Shown here: positions 14,726 to 23,291 of the stretch, in pieces
Position numbering within the stretch: position 1 is the first letter of the stretch
Layout: every line of letters begins with the position of its first letter
From: an uncultured Paracoccaceae bacterium
GTDB taxonomy: Bacteria; Pseudomonadota; Alphaproteobacteria; Rhodobacterales; Rhodobacteraceae
Length of the DNA stretch: 64,000 nt
Direction: 5' to 3'
Assembly: GCA_937138255.1 (NCBI GenBank)
Contig: CAKZOU010000057.1
Coordinates: 62,001-126,000 of the forward strand
Position numbers and translations under genes: made by a program
The notes under the pieces: generated by a model
What the model saw: only the letters and a program-made list of their open reading frames with translations
Told to the model about the DNA's origin: nothing
The model's database searches: none

Positions 14726-15909
14726 TGCTCGAGCATCTCAAACCCCAGCCCGCCGACAAGATCCTGATGCTCATGCAAACCTTCCGCGAGGATCCGCGGA
14801 CCGACAAGATCGACCTCGGGGTGGGGGTCTACAAAGACCCGACCGGCCTGACGCCGGTGATGCGCGCGGTGAAGGCCGCCGAAAAGAAGATCTGGGAAAG
14901 CCAGAACACCAAGGCCTATGTCGGCCTTGCCGGCGATCCGGCATTCCTTGACGGGATGATCGGCCTCGTCCTCGACGGTGCGGTTGCCCGCGAGCGCATC
15001 GGCGCGGTGGCAACCCCCGGCGGCACCGGCGCGATCCGGCAGGCGCTCGAACTGATCCGGCTGGCCTCGCCCGAGGCCACCGTCTGGCTCTCGAACCCGA
15101 CCTGGCCCAACCACAACTCGATCATCAAATATCTCGGTATGAAGATGGCCGACTACCGCTATTTCGACGAGGCCAGCCGTGGCGTCGATTTTTCGGGCAT
15201 GATGGCCGATCTTCAGGGCCTGAAGGCGGGCGACGTCGTGCTGCTGCACGGCTGCTGCCACAACCCGACCGGCGCCAACCTTGATGCCGCACAGTGGGAC
15301 GAGGTGATTGCCCTCCTCAAAGCCAAGGGCGCGGTGCCGCTTGTCGATATCGCCTATCAGGGCTTTGGCGATGGCCTTGCCGAAGATGGCGCTGCTACCC
15401 GCATGGTTGCCGCCGGCATGGACGAATGCCTGATCGCCGCCTCCTGCTCGAAGAATTTCGGCATCTACCGCGAGCGCACCGGCATCCTGATGGCCGTGGC
15501 CCGCGACGATGCGCAGGCCAAGCTGGCGCAGGCCAACCTCGCCTTCCTCAACCGCCAGAACTATTCCTTTCCGCCCGATCACGGCGCGCGGATCGTCTCG
15601 ACGATCCTTGGCGATCCGGTGCTGCGGGCCGATTGGGAAGCCGAGCTTGAGGAAATCCGGGGCACGATGCTCGGCCTGCGCACCCAGTTGGCCGACGAGC
15701 TTCGCCGCCTGTCGAACTCGGACCGCTTCGATTTCATCGCCCATCATCGGGGCATGTTCAGCCGGATCGGCACCACGCCCGAGAAGGTCGAGAAGATGCG
15801 GGCAGAGAGCGGGATCTACATGGTCTCCGACAGCCGGATGAACATCGCGGGCCTTAATGCGGAAACCATCCCGATCCTCGCCAAAGCGATTATCGACGCG
15901 GGCGTCTGA
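14725..15909 (+). CDS. Aspartate/aromatic amino-acid aminotransferase (class I, PLP)
   Basis: 394 residues from ATG 14725, overlapping the sseA stop by one base. It is a fold-type I aminotransferase of the aspartate/tyrosine (AspC/TyrB) subgroup: KIDLGVGVYKDPTG at the N-terminus, WPNHNSI, HGCCHNPTGANL with the Asn that contacts PLP, VDIAYQGFGDGL, and the PLP lysine in SCSKNFGIYRERTG. The C-terminal arginine that binds the substrate alpha-carboxylate is in DSRMNIAGL. Substrates may include aspartate, aromatic amino acids or cysteine. The coupling to sseA makes cysteine transamination a reasonable guess only. Confidence 0.92.
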   Translation: MLEHLKPQPADKILMLMQTFREDPRTDKIDLGVGVYKDPTGLTPVMRAVKAAEKKIWESQNTKAYVGLAGDPAFLDGMIGLVLDGAVARERIGAVATPGGTGAIRQALELIRLASPEATVWLSNPTWPNHNSIIKYLGMKMADYRYFDEASRGVDFSGMMADLQGLKAGDVVLLHGCCHNPTGANLDAAQWDEVIALLKAKGAVPLVDIAYQGFGDGLAEDGAATRMVAAGMDECLIAASCSKNFGIYRERTGILMAVARDDAQAKLAQANLAFLNRQNYSFPPDHGARIVSTILGDPVLRADWEAELEEIRGTMLGLRTQLADELRRLSNSDRFDFIAHHRGMFSRIGTTPEKVEKMRAESGIYMVSDSRMNIAGLNAETIPILAKAIIDAGV

Positions 15910-15917
15910 CCCATAGA

Positions 15918-15942
15918 AAAATGGGGCGCGTTTCCGCGCCCC
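15918..15942 (-). terminator. Rho-independent terminator of amtB
   Basis: A perfect 8-bp GC stem (GGGGCGCG / CGCGCCCC, 15923-15942) with loop TTTC is followed on the minus strand by ATTTTTCT. It lies 36 bases after the amtB stop. On the plus strand, after the aminotransferase, the stem could also act, but no T-run follows there. Confidence 0.8.
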
Positions 15943-15977
15943 AGTCTCGCTTCATCCTCAGGGAAGGGTCTTTGGAC

Positions 15978-17303
15978 TCAGCTGTGGTAGGCCTGCTCGC
16001 CGTGCGAGCTGAGGTCGAGGCCGCGGCGTTCGTCGTCGCCCTCTACACGCAGGCCGGTGATGGCCTTGGTGATGTAGAGAAGGATCGCCGAGGCGACGCC
16101 ACACCAGACGATGGTGATGGCAACCGCTTCGATCTGAATCCAGGTCTGCGATGCGATCGAGTAGTCGTCGCCGCCGACACCGCCGAGGCCGGGGGCGGTG
16201 AAGATACCGGTGCCAACCGCGCCGATGATGCCGCCGATGCCGTGGATGCCGAAGACGTCGAGGCTGTCGTCATAGCCGAACTTGTTCTTCACGACCGCCA
16301 CGAAGAAGTAGCAGGCCACTGACGCAAGCCCGCCCAGTGCTATCGCACCCACCGGGCCGATCGAGCCGGCGGCCGGGGTCACGGCAACAAGACCTGCGAC
16401 AAGGCCGGAAGCCGCGCCGAGCATCGAGGCTTTGCCACGCAAGATCGCCTCGACGGCAGCCCAAGCGAGGATCGCGCCTGCGGTTGCGGTGAAGGTGTTG
16501 ATCATGGCAAGTGCGGCGCCGCCGTTGGCTTCGAGGTTGGAGCCCGCGTTGAAGCCGAACCAGCCAACCCAGAGTATGCCTGCGCCGACAAGCGTCAGGG
16601 TCATCGAATGGGGGGCCATCATGTCTTTGCCGAGGCCAAGGCGCGGGCCGACGATGATCGAGGCAACGAGCGCGGCAATACCGGCATTGATATGAACAAC
16701 CGTGCCGCCCGCGAAATCAAGCGCGCCCATGTTGAAGATCAGGCCGTTTGCATCCCAGACCATGTGGGCAATCGGGAAATAGACCACCGTCACCCACATC
16801 GCGGTAAAGAGCAGCACCGCCGAGAACTTGATCCGCTCGGCGAAGGCGCCGACGATCAGGGCGGGCGTAATGGCCGCGAAGGTCATCTGGAAGGCGATGA
16901 ACACGAACTCGGGGATCACATAGCCTTCGGAGAAAGTCGCCGCCATGCTGTCGGCTGTGACGCCTGCAAGGAAGAGCTTGGCCGTGCCGCCCCAGAACGC
17001 GCCCTCGCCGCCGCCGAAGGCGAAGGAATAGCCATAGACCACCCAGATCACCATCACCATCGCGGTGATCATCGTGATCTGCATGAGAACCGAAAGCATG
17101 TTCTTTGCGCGGACGAGCCCGCCGTAAAAGAGCGCCAGACCCGGCAAGATCATGAACAGGACCAGAATGGTCGAGACGAGCATCCAGCTCACATCGCCCT
17201 TGTCCATCACAGGCCCGGCGTCTTGCGCCAAAGCCGGAGCCGCCATCAGGGCGGCAAGTCCGGCCGCGCCGGAGAGTTTCAACGTGTTCAGCATTTTTCC
17301 CAT
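15978..17303 (-). CDS. amtB: Ammonium transporter AmtB
   Basis: 441 residues from ATG 17303, preceded by GAGAGG; a longer frame to 17324 is less likely. An N-terminal signal peptide (LNTLKLSGAAGLAALMAAPALAQ) is followed by eleven membrane segments. Family marks include DKGDVSWMLVST, MILPGLALFYGGLVRAKN, and the twin pore histidines in AHMVWD and in HGIGG near the C-terminus. It conducts ammonia/ammonium across the inner membrane and is closed by GlnK. It lies 17 bp downstream of glnK, the common glnK-amtB operon, and is followed by an intrinsic terminator. Confidence 0.97.
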   Translation of the reverse strand: MGKMLNTLKLSGAAGLAALMAAPALAQDAGPVMDKGDVSWMLVSTILVLFMILPGLALFYGGLVRAKNMLSVLMQITMITAMVMVIWVVYGYSFAFGGGEGAFWGGTAKLFLAGVTADSMAATFSEGYVIPEFVFIAFQMTFAAITPALIVGAFAERIKFSAVLLFTAMWVTVVYFPIAHMVWDANGLIFNMGALDFAGGTVVHINAGIAALVASIIVGPRLGLGKDMMAPHSMTLTLVGAGILWVGWFGFNAGSNLEANGGAALAMINTFTATAGAILAWAAVEAILRGKASMLGAASGLVAGLVAVTPAAGSIGPVGAIALGGLASVACYFFVAVVKNKFGYDDSLDVFGIHGIGGIIGAVGTGIFTAPGLGGVGGDDYSIASQTWIQIEAVAITIVWCGVASAILLYITKAITGLRVEGDDERRGLDLSSHGEQAYHS

Positions 17304-17320
17304 TTTCCTCTCGCGCGCGC

Positions 17321-17659
17321 TCACAGCGCGTCCTCGTTTGTTTCGCCGGTCCGAACCCGCAGCGCGGATTCGAGATCGAGAACAAAGATCTTGCCGTCGC
17401 CGATCTTGTCGGTCTTGGCAGTCTTGGCGATCACCGCGACAACCTCGTCGGCGAGGCTGTCGGGTACCGCGATCTCGAGCTTGACCTTCGGCACGAAGTT
17501 CACGGCGTATTCTGCGCCGCGGTAGATTTCGGTGTGGCCCGACTGCGAGCCAAATCCCTTGATTTCCGTCACCATCATCCCGCGCACGCCCGTGGCGGTG
17601 ACGGCTTCACGCACCTCCTCGAGCTTGAACGGTTTGATTGTCGCAATGATAAGTTTCAC
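17321..17659 (-). CDS. glnK: P-II nitrogen regulatory protein GlnK
   Basis: 112 residues, the usual P-II length. The T-loop is complete with the uridylylation tyrosine Y51 (GHTEIYRGAEYAVNFVPK), the B-loop GDGKIFVLDLESALRVRTGE and the N-terminal MKLIIATIKPFKLEEVREA. The trimer senses 2-oxoglutarate and ATP/ADP, and in the unmodified state blocks AmtB. It heads the glnK-amtB operon. The upstream 286 bases carry a TTTTGCAC direct repeat with 11-bp spacing (17785-17803). I did not find a convincing sigma-54 -24/-12 promoter. Confidence 0.97.
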   Translation of the reverse strand: MKLIIATIKPFKLEEVREAVTATGVRGMMVTEIKGFGSQSGHTEIYRGAEYAVNFVPKVKLEIAVPDSLADEVVAVIAKTAKTDKIGDGKIFVLDLESALRVRTGETNEDAL

Positions 17660-17784
17660 GCTGTTCCCCTTGTCCGCTGTCAGATCTTCGGCCGGAGTGG
17701 CAGGCCGTTCGCAAGGCCATGAGGGCCGCGACTCGGGGAGGGCTCAAGGAAATGCTGCAAGTGCGAAGGGGCGAACTCCGAAGA

Positions 17785-17803
17785 TTTTGCACATTTTTTG
17801 CAC
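17785..17803. promoter_or_regulatory. TTTTGCAC direct repeat between glnK and the PBP gene
   Basis: TTTTGCAC occurs at 17785-17792 and again at 17796-17803, exactly 11 bp (one helical turn) apart, in the 286-bp divergent region between glnK and the PBP gene. The spacing suggests a dimer-binding site. It overlaps the -35 of the putative PBP promoter. Confidence 0.35.
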
Positions 17804-17826
17804 TTGCCCGTGGCTTTGCCTAAATT
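17798..17826 (+). promoter_or_regulatory. Putative sigma-70-type promoter of the PBP gene
   Basis: TTGCAC (17798-17803), a 17-bp spacer, and TAAATT (17821-17826). It lies about 120 bases before the ATG at 17946 and agrees moderately with the consensus. Confidence 0.4.
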
Positions 17827-17915
17827 TCGGGCCGAACAAAAAGCTGCCGGGGCCGACTCATCCCGCTCTACATTCGCTGCGGATGCGTCTATGGTCCGGC
17901 CAAACAACGGGCCGG

Positions 17916-17945
17916 CAGACGGGCACAGACGGGCGCAGACGGGCA
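17916..17945 (+). repeat. Three 10-bp tandem repeats abutting the PBP start codon
   Basis: The unit CAGACGGGC plus one variable base occurs three times without gaps (17916, 17926, 17936) and ends at the base before ATG 17946. It occupies the place of the ribosome-binding site, so copy number could affect translation. Confidence 0.75.
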
Positions 17946-20087
17946 ATGAGTGGTTCAGGCAGAAAGAAACCGCCCCTGGTGGCCGACAAGCGCTATGCCG
18001 AAAAGGTTGCCAAGCCCGCGCCAAAGCCAAGCCGTCCCAAAAGCCGAAAAAAGAAACCGGTTCGCCGCGGCCCCCTTGGATGGCTTGCCGCCGCTGTGCG
18101 GGGCATCCTCCGTTGGATCGTCCGGCTTGTCTGGGGCATCGGTTGGCGCGTTGGGGTCATCGCAGCCCTGCTAATTGGCGCCGCTTCTGTTTATCGGGCC
18201 GCAACCCTGCCGCCGGCCTCCGAAATGGTTGATGGGCGCGCGCGTGGTTCGGTGACGATGCTCGACCGCAACGACGAGGTCTTTGCCTGGCGCGGAGATC
18301 AGTTTGGCGGCGTCATCACCGCCGATCTCGTCTCGCCCTATCTCAAGAACGCGGTGATCGCGACAGAGGACAAGCGCTTCTACAGCCACTTCGGCGTGAG
18401 CCCCCGCGGTGTCGCCGGCGCCATCCGCATTAACCTCGCCGAAGGGCGTGGGCCGCTTTCCGGCAACGGCGGCTCGACCATCACCCAGCAGACGGCCAAG
18501 CTCCTCTGCCTCGGCAGGCCCTTCGATCCCGAGGTTTGGAAAGACGAGGCCGCCTACGAGGCCGATTGCCGCCGCACGACGCTGTGGCGCAAGGTGGAAG
18601 AGGCGATTTATGCGTTGGGCATGGAGATCGCCTATACGAAGGACGAGATCCTCACCCTCTATCTCAACCGCGCCTATCTTGGCGCCGGCACCCGCGGCTT
18701 CGAGGCCGCGGCCCAGCGCTATTTCGGCATTTCGGCCGCATCGTTGAACCCCAGCCAAGCGGCAATCCTCGCGGGCCTTCTCAAGGCCCCCTCGACCTAT
18801 GCGCCCACGGCGAACCTTCAGCGCTCGTGGGATCGCGCCAATGTGGTGATCGGGTTGATGGAAGCCCAAGGCTTTCTCACGCCCATCGAGGCGACACTGG
18901 CGCGGACTTCGCCCGCCGAGCTGTCTGCCGCGGCAGAGCAACGGGCGGGCGGCTATTTCGCCGATTGGCTGATGGAGATCACCCCCGATTATTTCGCCAA
19001 GACCACGACCGAAGACGTGATCTATCGCACCACCCTTGATCCGCGCATCCAGTCGGCTGCAGAAGAAGCCCTCGCCTATATCTTTGACGAGAAGGTCAAG
19101 GAAGGATCCGAGGCGCAGGCGGCGATCGTCGTGATGTCGGCCGATGGCGCGGTGCGGGCGATGGTGGGCGGGCGCAATACCAATGTCGCGGGCGCCTTCA
19201 ACCGCGCCACGCAAGCCTCGCGGCAGACCGGCTCGCTCTTCAAGCCGTTCATCTATGCAACCGCGCTCGAGCTTGGCCACTCGCCGCTCGAGATGGTCGA
19301 CGACAGCCCTCTGTGCATGACCATCCCCGGCTCGGGTGAATGGTGCCCCAAGAACTATGACGGCGAGTTCAAGGGCGAGATCCCTTTCGTTCAGGCCCTC
19401 CGCGAGAGCCGCAACATTCCGGCGATCAGGGTCTCCGAGATGGTCGGCCGCGACAATGTGCGGGCGGTCGCAAGCGGCTTTGGCGTGGCGAGCGATCTGG
19501 CCGATGGCCCGGCGCTGGCGCTTGGCGTGTCCGAGTCGACGCTCGTTGACATGGTCGGCGCCTATGCCGGCATCCTCAACGGCGGCTCTGCCGTGGCGCC
19601 CTATGGCCTTGTCGAGCTTCGCCTTCAGGGTGATGACATTCCGCTCATGGGCATGGGCGGCGGCATCGGCGAGCGGGTGGTTCAGGAAAGCGCCGCGCGC
19701 CAGCTGACATGGATGATGACACAAGTGGTCGAGCAAGGCACAGGCGTGCGTGCCCGCATTCCCGGCTGGCAGATCGCCGGCAAGTCCGGCACAACGCAGG
19801 CCTCACGCGATGCGTGGTTTATCGGCTTCACCGGCGATTATGTGACCGGCGTCTGGATGGGCTATGACAACAACACGCCGCTTTCGGGCGTAACCGGCGG
19901 CGGGCTTCCGGCCGAGATCTGGCACGAGACGATGGTGCGGGTTCTCGACGGGATGACGCCCGTGCCCCTGCCGATGGACGAGCCTGTGGAGCCCGGCCCT
20001 GTGCTGTTCGGGCCGCAGCCGGGAGGTGCCACGGATGGCAACTTTCTGATCGACCTTCTGAACTCGATCCTCGGCGGCGGAAACTAG
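17946..20087 (+). CDS. Class A penicillin-binding protein (PBP1A-type transglycosylase/transpeptidase)
   Basis: 713 residues from ATG 17946; the frame is open upstream but the basic cytoplasmic start MSGSGRKKPP fits. A Lys/Arg-rich tail is followed by one membrane anchor (about 60-85). The GT51 domain has AVIATEDKRFYSHFGVSPRG and GGSTITQQTAKLL. The transpeptidase domain has the catalytic serine in TGSLFKPFIYA (SxxK), SRN in RESRNIPAIR, and KSGTT in GWQIAGKSGTTQASRDAWF. It polymerises and crosslinks peptidoglycan in the periplasm. It is somewhat shorter than E. coli PBP1A. A Cys-bearing insertion (LLCLGRPFDP to EADCRRTT) follows the GT motif. Confidence 0.93.
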   Translation: MSGSGRKKPPLVADKRYAEKVAKPAPKPSRPKSRKKKPVRRGPLGWLAAAVRGILRWIVRLVWGIGWRVGVIAALLIGAASVYRAATLPPASEMVDGRARGSVTMLDRNDEVFAWRGDQFGGVITADLVSPYLKNAVIATEDKRFYSHFGVSPRGVAGAIRINLAEGRGPLSGNGGSTITQQTAKLLCLGRPFDPEVWKDEAAYEADCRRTTLWRKVEEAIYALGMEIAYTKDEILTLYLNRAYLGAGTRGFEAAAQRYFGISAASLNPSQAAILAGLLKAPSTYAPTANLQRSWDRANVVIGLMEAQGFLTPIEATLARTSPAELSAAAEQRAGGYFADWLMEITPDYFAKTTTEDVIYRTTLDPRIQSAAEEALAYIFDEKVKEGSEAQAAIVVMSADGAVRAMVGGRNTNVAGAFNRATQASRQTGSLFKPFIYATALELGHSPLEMVDDSPLCMTIPGSGEWCPKNYDGEFKGEIPFVQALRESRNIPAIRVSEMVGRDNVRAVASGFGVASDLADGPALALGVSESTLVDMVGAYAGILNGGSAVAPYGLVELRLQGDDIPLMGMGGGIGERVVQESAARQLTWMMTQVVEQGTGVRARIPGWQIAGKSGTTQASRDAWFIGFTGDYVTGVWMGYDNNTPLSGVTGGGLPAEIWHETMVRVLDGMTPVPLPMDEPVEPGPVLFGPQPGGATDGNFLIDLLNSILGGGN

Positions 20088-20090
20088 CGC

Positions 20091-20456
20091 CTATTCGGTC
20101 GCGTCAGGGCAGCGGGAATAGCGGAAGACATAGCCGTTCCAGATCACGAAGATGCTGCCATCGCCGGGGCCGTCCATGATCATCGCCCGCTCCGCCCAGA
20201 CATCGCCGCCGCCCGAGCACTCCATGGTGTAAAGCGTTGCGTCCATATCGACCACATTGACGGGGCGCGACATCAGGCATTGCATCCCGACACCATAGAA
20301 GATTCCGTCTTCGATCTTGATCGCCGCACCATCGACGCCGACAAGCCCGCATTCGGAATTGGCCGCCTGACGGTAGGTGCCGTCATAGGGCGTCGCCCCT
20401 GCCACAAAGGGCAGTACCGCAAGAAGAAAGGCCGAAGCCTTCAAGGCATGGGTCAT
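20091..20456 (-). CDS. Small secreted protein of unknown function
   Basis: 121 residues. A clear signal peptide (MTHALKASAFLLAVLPFVAGA) is followed by about 100 residues with four cysteines (ANSECGLVG, GMQCLMS, MECSGGG, SRCPDATE) that could form two disulfides in the periplasm. I do not recognise a family. It overlaps the mlaC stop with ATGA, so it is the last gene of an mlaA-mlaC operon. That suggests an envelope role, without telling what it does. It ends 3 bp from the convergent PBP gene. Confidence 0.8.
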   Translation of the reverse strand: MTHALKASAFLLAVLPFVAGATPYDGTYRQAANSECGLVGVDGAAIKIEDGIFYGVGMQCLMSRPVNVVDMDATLYTMECSGGGDVWAERAMIMDGPGDGSIFVIWNGYVFRYSRCPDATE

Positions 20457-21043
20457 AGCGCGCGCAGATCGGCGATCAGACGGTCGAGATCGCCCCGGCG
20501 CTGGTCGAGCATGGCGCCGATCTCGGTCCGCTCCGACAGGAGCATATCGATCCCTTCAATGATGATGTTGAAGAAAAGCGCCTTGCCCGAGGCATCGGAG
20601 ACATGGAAATCGACCCGGAACGGCGCCTGGCCGCGCAGGTTGGCCATGGTCTCGACCTGAACGCCGCGCGGGATCGCGCTCTCGCCCTGAACGTCGATCC
20701 GTCCGCCGATGAACTCGCGGAAGCGGCGGCCATATTTGGCAGAAATGTAGGTGCGAAACGCTTCGGTGAAGGCCTTCATCTGCGCTGACGAGGCACTGCG
20801 GGCATCAGCGCCCAGCGCATAACGCGCCATGATCGGCACATCCGCATAACGATCAAAGATGCCTTCGAAATCCTTGATCATCTCGGCTTCGGATTTGCCG
20901 CTGGCGATCACCGCGTTGATATTGGCCACAAGAAGATCGACGAGCGCGCGCGCCTCGGTCCCACTCAGGGCCCAAGCGCTGCCCGGAAGGCTGGCGGCAG
21001 CGGTGAGAAGCAGGAACGATCTGCGGCGGATCGCGGTGGTCAT
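20453..21043 (-). CDS. mlaC: Phospholipid-binding protein MlaC (Tgt2/MlaC family)
   Basis: 196 residues. A twin-arginine-like signal (RRRSFLLLTAAASLPGSAWA) starts the protein. The MlaC fold shows FEGIFDRYADVPIMARYALG, FTEAFRTYISAKYGRRFREF and VDFHVSDASGKALFFNIIIEGIDML. MlaC shuttles phospholipids through the periplasm between the outer-membrane MlaA complex and the inner-membrane MlaFEDB transporter. Here it follows mlaA directly; the ABC transporter genes are not in the window. The ATG immediately follows the mlaA stop, and the stop overlaps the next start. Confidence 0.93.
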   Translation of the reverse strand: MTTAIRRRSFLLLTAAASLPGSAWALSGTEARALVDLLVANINAVIASGKSEAEMIKDFEGIFDRYADVPIMARYALGADARSASSAQMKAFTEAFRTYISAKYGRRFREFIGGRIDVQGESAIPRGVQVETMANLRGQAPFRVDFHVSDASGKALFFNIIIEGIDMLLSERTEIGAMLDQRRGDLDRLIADLRAL

Positions 21044-21814
21044 CTAGAAATCCTCATAGGGGTCGACAAAGTCGCCATAGGGGTCGGCATAGGGATCCGC
21101 GCCGCCCTCCATATAGGAGCTATCCACAGGCACTCCAAGATCGAACCGGCGGTTCTGCAAATAGAGAAGCCGCGCCTGCGCATAGGGATCGGCGCTTTCG
21201 TAGAGGAGCGAATCCACTGTAGAGCCAAAGCGGCCGCGGCTGATGACCTTCTTGCCGACAAAGGCATAGGGCTGAAGGTCTTGCGCTTCGGGCGGGATGA
21301 GAAACTGCAAAGGGTCGAAGGCGAAATCAATAATAAGGCCGAAGGTATCACGCTCGGTCGATGGGCCCAGAAACGGCAACACGACATAGGCGCCTTCCGG
21401 CACGCCCCAGACGGCCAGCGTCTGGCCGAAATCGGTTGTCTTTTCATAGAGGCCGGCCTCATCCGCCGGGTCGAAAAGTCCGCCAAGTCCTATTGTGGTG
21501 TTCAAGAAAAAGCGGAACGTGTTGGAAATCGCACCTTCCAGATCGCCCTGCAAAAGCCCATTCACCACCATTCCCGGCAGTGCCAAGTTATCCGCGAACT
21601 CCACAACGCGATCGGTCAAAACATCCGGCAAGGCTTCAGTCACTTCTGAGGCAGGCCGCAGAAGTGACTTGTCGAGCCCCGTATTGAAGCCATGCACCCT
21701 ACGGTTTGCAACTTCATATGGATCGTTGATCAGCGTGCCATCCGGCGCGGCAGCGCAGCCGGCAAGCGTGGCCGCCAAAAAGACGAGGGGCAGAATTTGG
21801 CTGCTCTTGTACAT
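21044..21814 (-). CDS. mlaA: Outer-membrane lipoprotein MlaA (VacJ)
   Basis: 256 residues from ATG 21814 (MYKSSQILPLVFLAATLAGC), with lipobox LAGC giving a lipidated N-terminus. The MlaA core is visible in NDPYEVANRRVHGFNTGLDKSLL, NLALPGMVVNGLLQGD, FRFFLNTTIGLGGLFDPA, DFGQTLAVWGVPEGAYVVLPFLGPS and FDPLQFLI. It removes phospholipids from the outer leaflet of the outer membrane and passes them to MlaC. The C-terminus is unusual: three DPY-containing units rich in Asp and Tyr. It starts an operon mlaA-mlaC-secreted protein. Confidence 0.94.
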   Translation of the reverse strand: MYKSSQILPLVFLAATLAGCAAAPDGTLINDPYEVANRRVHGFNTGLDKSLLRPASEVTEALPDVLTDRVVEFADNLALPGMVVNGLLQGDLEGAISNTFRFFLNTTIGLGGLFDPADEAGLYEKTTDFGQTLAVWGVPEGAYVVLPFLGPSTERDTFGLIIDFAFDPLQFLIPPEAQDLQPYAFVGKKVISRGRFGSTVDSLLYESADPYAQARLLYLQNRRFDLGVPVDSSYMEGGADPYADPYGDFVDPYEDF

Positions 21815-22052
21815 CGTTCTCGCCAATCACTGCTCAGTTGGCACCTTTGCCGACCACATAGCCCCTTGCCCGGCAAAAGTCACAAGGTAACACAACAGGA
21901 TTTCCCCGGCGTGTCGCGCAGGATACATCCCCTCTTCCAACTGTTGCACGCCCTCGCCTTCACCTCAACGAAAGCTTTCTCAAGATTCGTGACAAGTCTG
22001 TTCCATCGCCGCGGCGGGCGGACTAGTTTCGTGGAAATACATGGAGACACAA

Positions 22053-22517
22053 ATGACCGGACGTATCGAATCGCGCCTTGCCGAGCTTGGCATCACCCTC
22101 CCGCAAGCCACCGCACCTGTAGCCAACTATGTGCCATCGGTGCGGACCGGATCGCAGGTGTTTGTCTCGGGGCAGGTCTCGAACGGGCCGGATGGATTCA
22201 TCAAGGGCAAGCTTGGCGCGGACATGAGCATCGAAGAGGGCGCCGCCGCCGCGCGGGCCTGTGGGCTTAGCCTCATCGCCCAGCTCAAGGCCGCCTGCGA
22301 CGGCGATCTCGACCGGCTGGTGCGGGTGGTCAAGCTGGTGGGCTTTGTCAATTCCACCGCCGATTTCACCGATCAGCCAAAGGTCATCAATGGCGCCTCC
22401 GACCTGATGGTCGAGGTTTTCGGCGATGCCGGACGCCACGCCCGTTCGGCGGTCAGCGCGGCCTCCTTACCGCTTGGCGTCGCGGTCGAGATCGAAGCGA
22501 TCTTCGAAGTGAAATGA
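22053..22517 (+). CDS. RidA/YjgF-family protein (RutC-like Atu1154 branch)
   Basis: 154 residues from ATG 22053, chosen because GGAG lies 6 bases upstream; an in-frame ATG at 22041 is possible. The protein has VRTGSQVFVSGQVSNGPDG, a central stretch with RVVKLVGFVNSTADF, and ends SAVSAASLPLGVAVEIEAIFEVK. The RidA catalytic Arg position reads ARSAVSAASLP, so R is shifted relative to classical RidA (RxxxxVxxLP); this is typical of the longer branch with unproven deaminase activity. It overlaps the GDPD gene by four bases (ATGA). Confidence 0.9.
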   Translation: MTGRIESRLAELGITLPQATAPVANYVPSVRTGSQVFVSGQVSNGPDGFIKGKLGADMSIEEGAAAARACGLSLIAQLKAACDGDLDRLVRVVKLVGFVNSTADFTDQPKVINGASDLMVEVFGDAGRHARSAVSAASLPLGVAVEIEAIFEVK

Positions 22518-23269
22518 TGCAGCTTCCCGCCGCGTTCCTTGCCAAGCCCATCGCCCACCGCGCCCTGCACAATATAGCGCAGGGGCGACCGGAGAACTCA
22601 CTAGCGGCAGTGCGGGCGGCTGTTGCGGCGGGCTATGGCATCGAGATCGACGTTCAGCCCTCGCGCGATGGCGTGGCGATGGTGTTTCACGACTATGATC
22701 TCGAACGCCTGACGGGCCGGAGCGGGGCAATCGCCACGCTCGATGCCGAGGCCTTGCAGGCGATCCCTCTGCTGGGCGGCGACGAAGGCATCCCGACCCT
22801 GCTTGAGGTCTTGGATGCGGTGGGCGGCAAGGTTCCGCTCCTCATTGAGATCAAGGATCAGGACGGGCACATGGGCCCCAACCTCGGCCCCCTCGGCGCG
22901 GCGGTCGCGCGCGATCTCGAGGGCTACAATGGCCCCGTGGCCGTCATGTCGTTCAATCCCCATTCCGTGGCGGAGATAGGCCGCCTCGCCCCTGCGGTCC
23001 CGCGTGGGATCACGACCTCGGCCTATGTTCCCGAAGACTGGGTGCCGCTGCCAACCCGCATCTGCACACACCTGCGGGCGATCCCGGACTACGAGTCCAC
23101 CGGCTCGTGCTTCATCAGCCACGAAGTGACCGACCTTGATCGCCCCCGCGTGGCCGAGATCCGCGCCCTCGGGGCGGCGATCCTGTGCTGGACGGTGACA
23201 TCCCCCGAGCTTGAGGCCGATGCCCGGAAGGTAGCCGACAACATCACCTTCGAGGGCTATCTGGCGTGA
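22514..23269 (+). CDS. Glycerophosphodiester phosphodiesterase
   Basis: 251 residues, a TIM-barrel GDPD. The two catalytic His-containing motifs are visible: IAHRALHN..RPENSLAAVRAA at the N-terminus and GVAMVFHDYDLERLTG, with the metal ligands in GIEIDVQPSRDG. LLIEIKDQDG is a further ligand segment. There is no signal peptide, so it acts in the cytoplasm like UgpQ, hydrolysing glycerophosphodiesters to sn-glycerol-3-phosphate and an alcohol. It overlaps the RidA-like gene with ATGA, so the two are co-translated. Confidence 0.93.
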   Translation: MMQLPAAFLAKPIAHRALHNIAQGRPENSLAAVRAAVAAGYGIEIDVQPSRDGVAMVFHDYDLERLTGRSGAIATLDAEALQAIPLLGGDEGIPTLLEVLDAVGGKVPLLIEIKDQDGHMGPNLGPLGAAVARDLEGYNGPVAVMSFNPHSVAEIGRLAPAVPRGITTSAYVPEDWVPLPTRICTHLRAIPDYESTGSCFISHEVTDLDRPRVAEIRALGAAILCWTVTSPELEADARKVADNITFEGYLA

Positions 23270-23291
23270 GGCGGGAGCCGTTCGAGACCGC

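Noticed and set aside
17660-17945. Sigma-54 promoter for glnK-amtB
   Set aside because: I looked for TGGCAC-N5-TTGC on the minus strand and found no match good enough to report.
18171-19736. 521-residue minus-strand open frame inside the PBP gene
   Set aside because: Antisense to GT51 and transpeptidase motifs; it resembles no protein.
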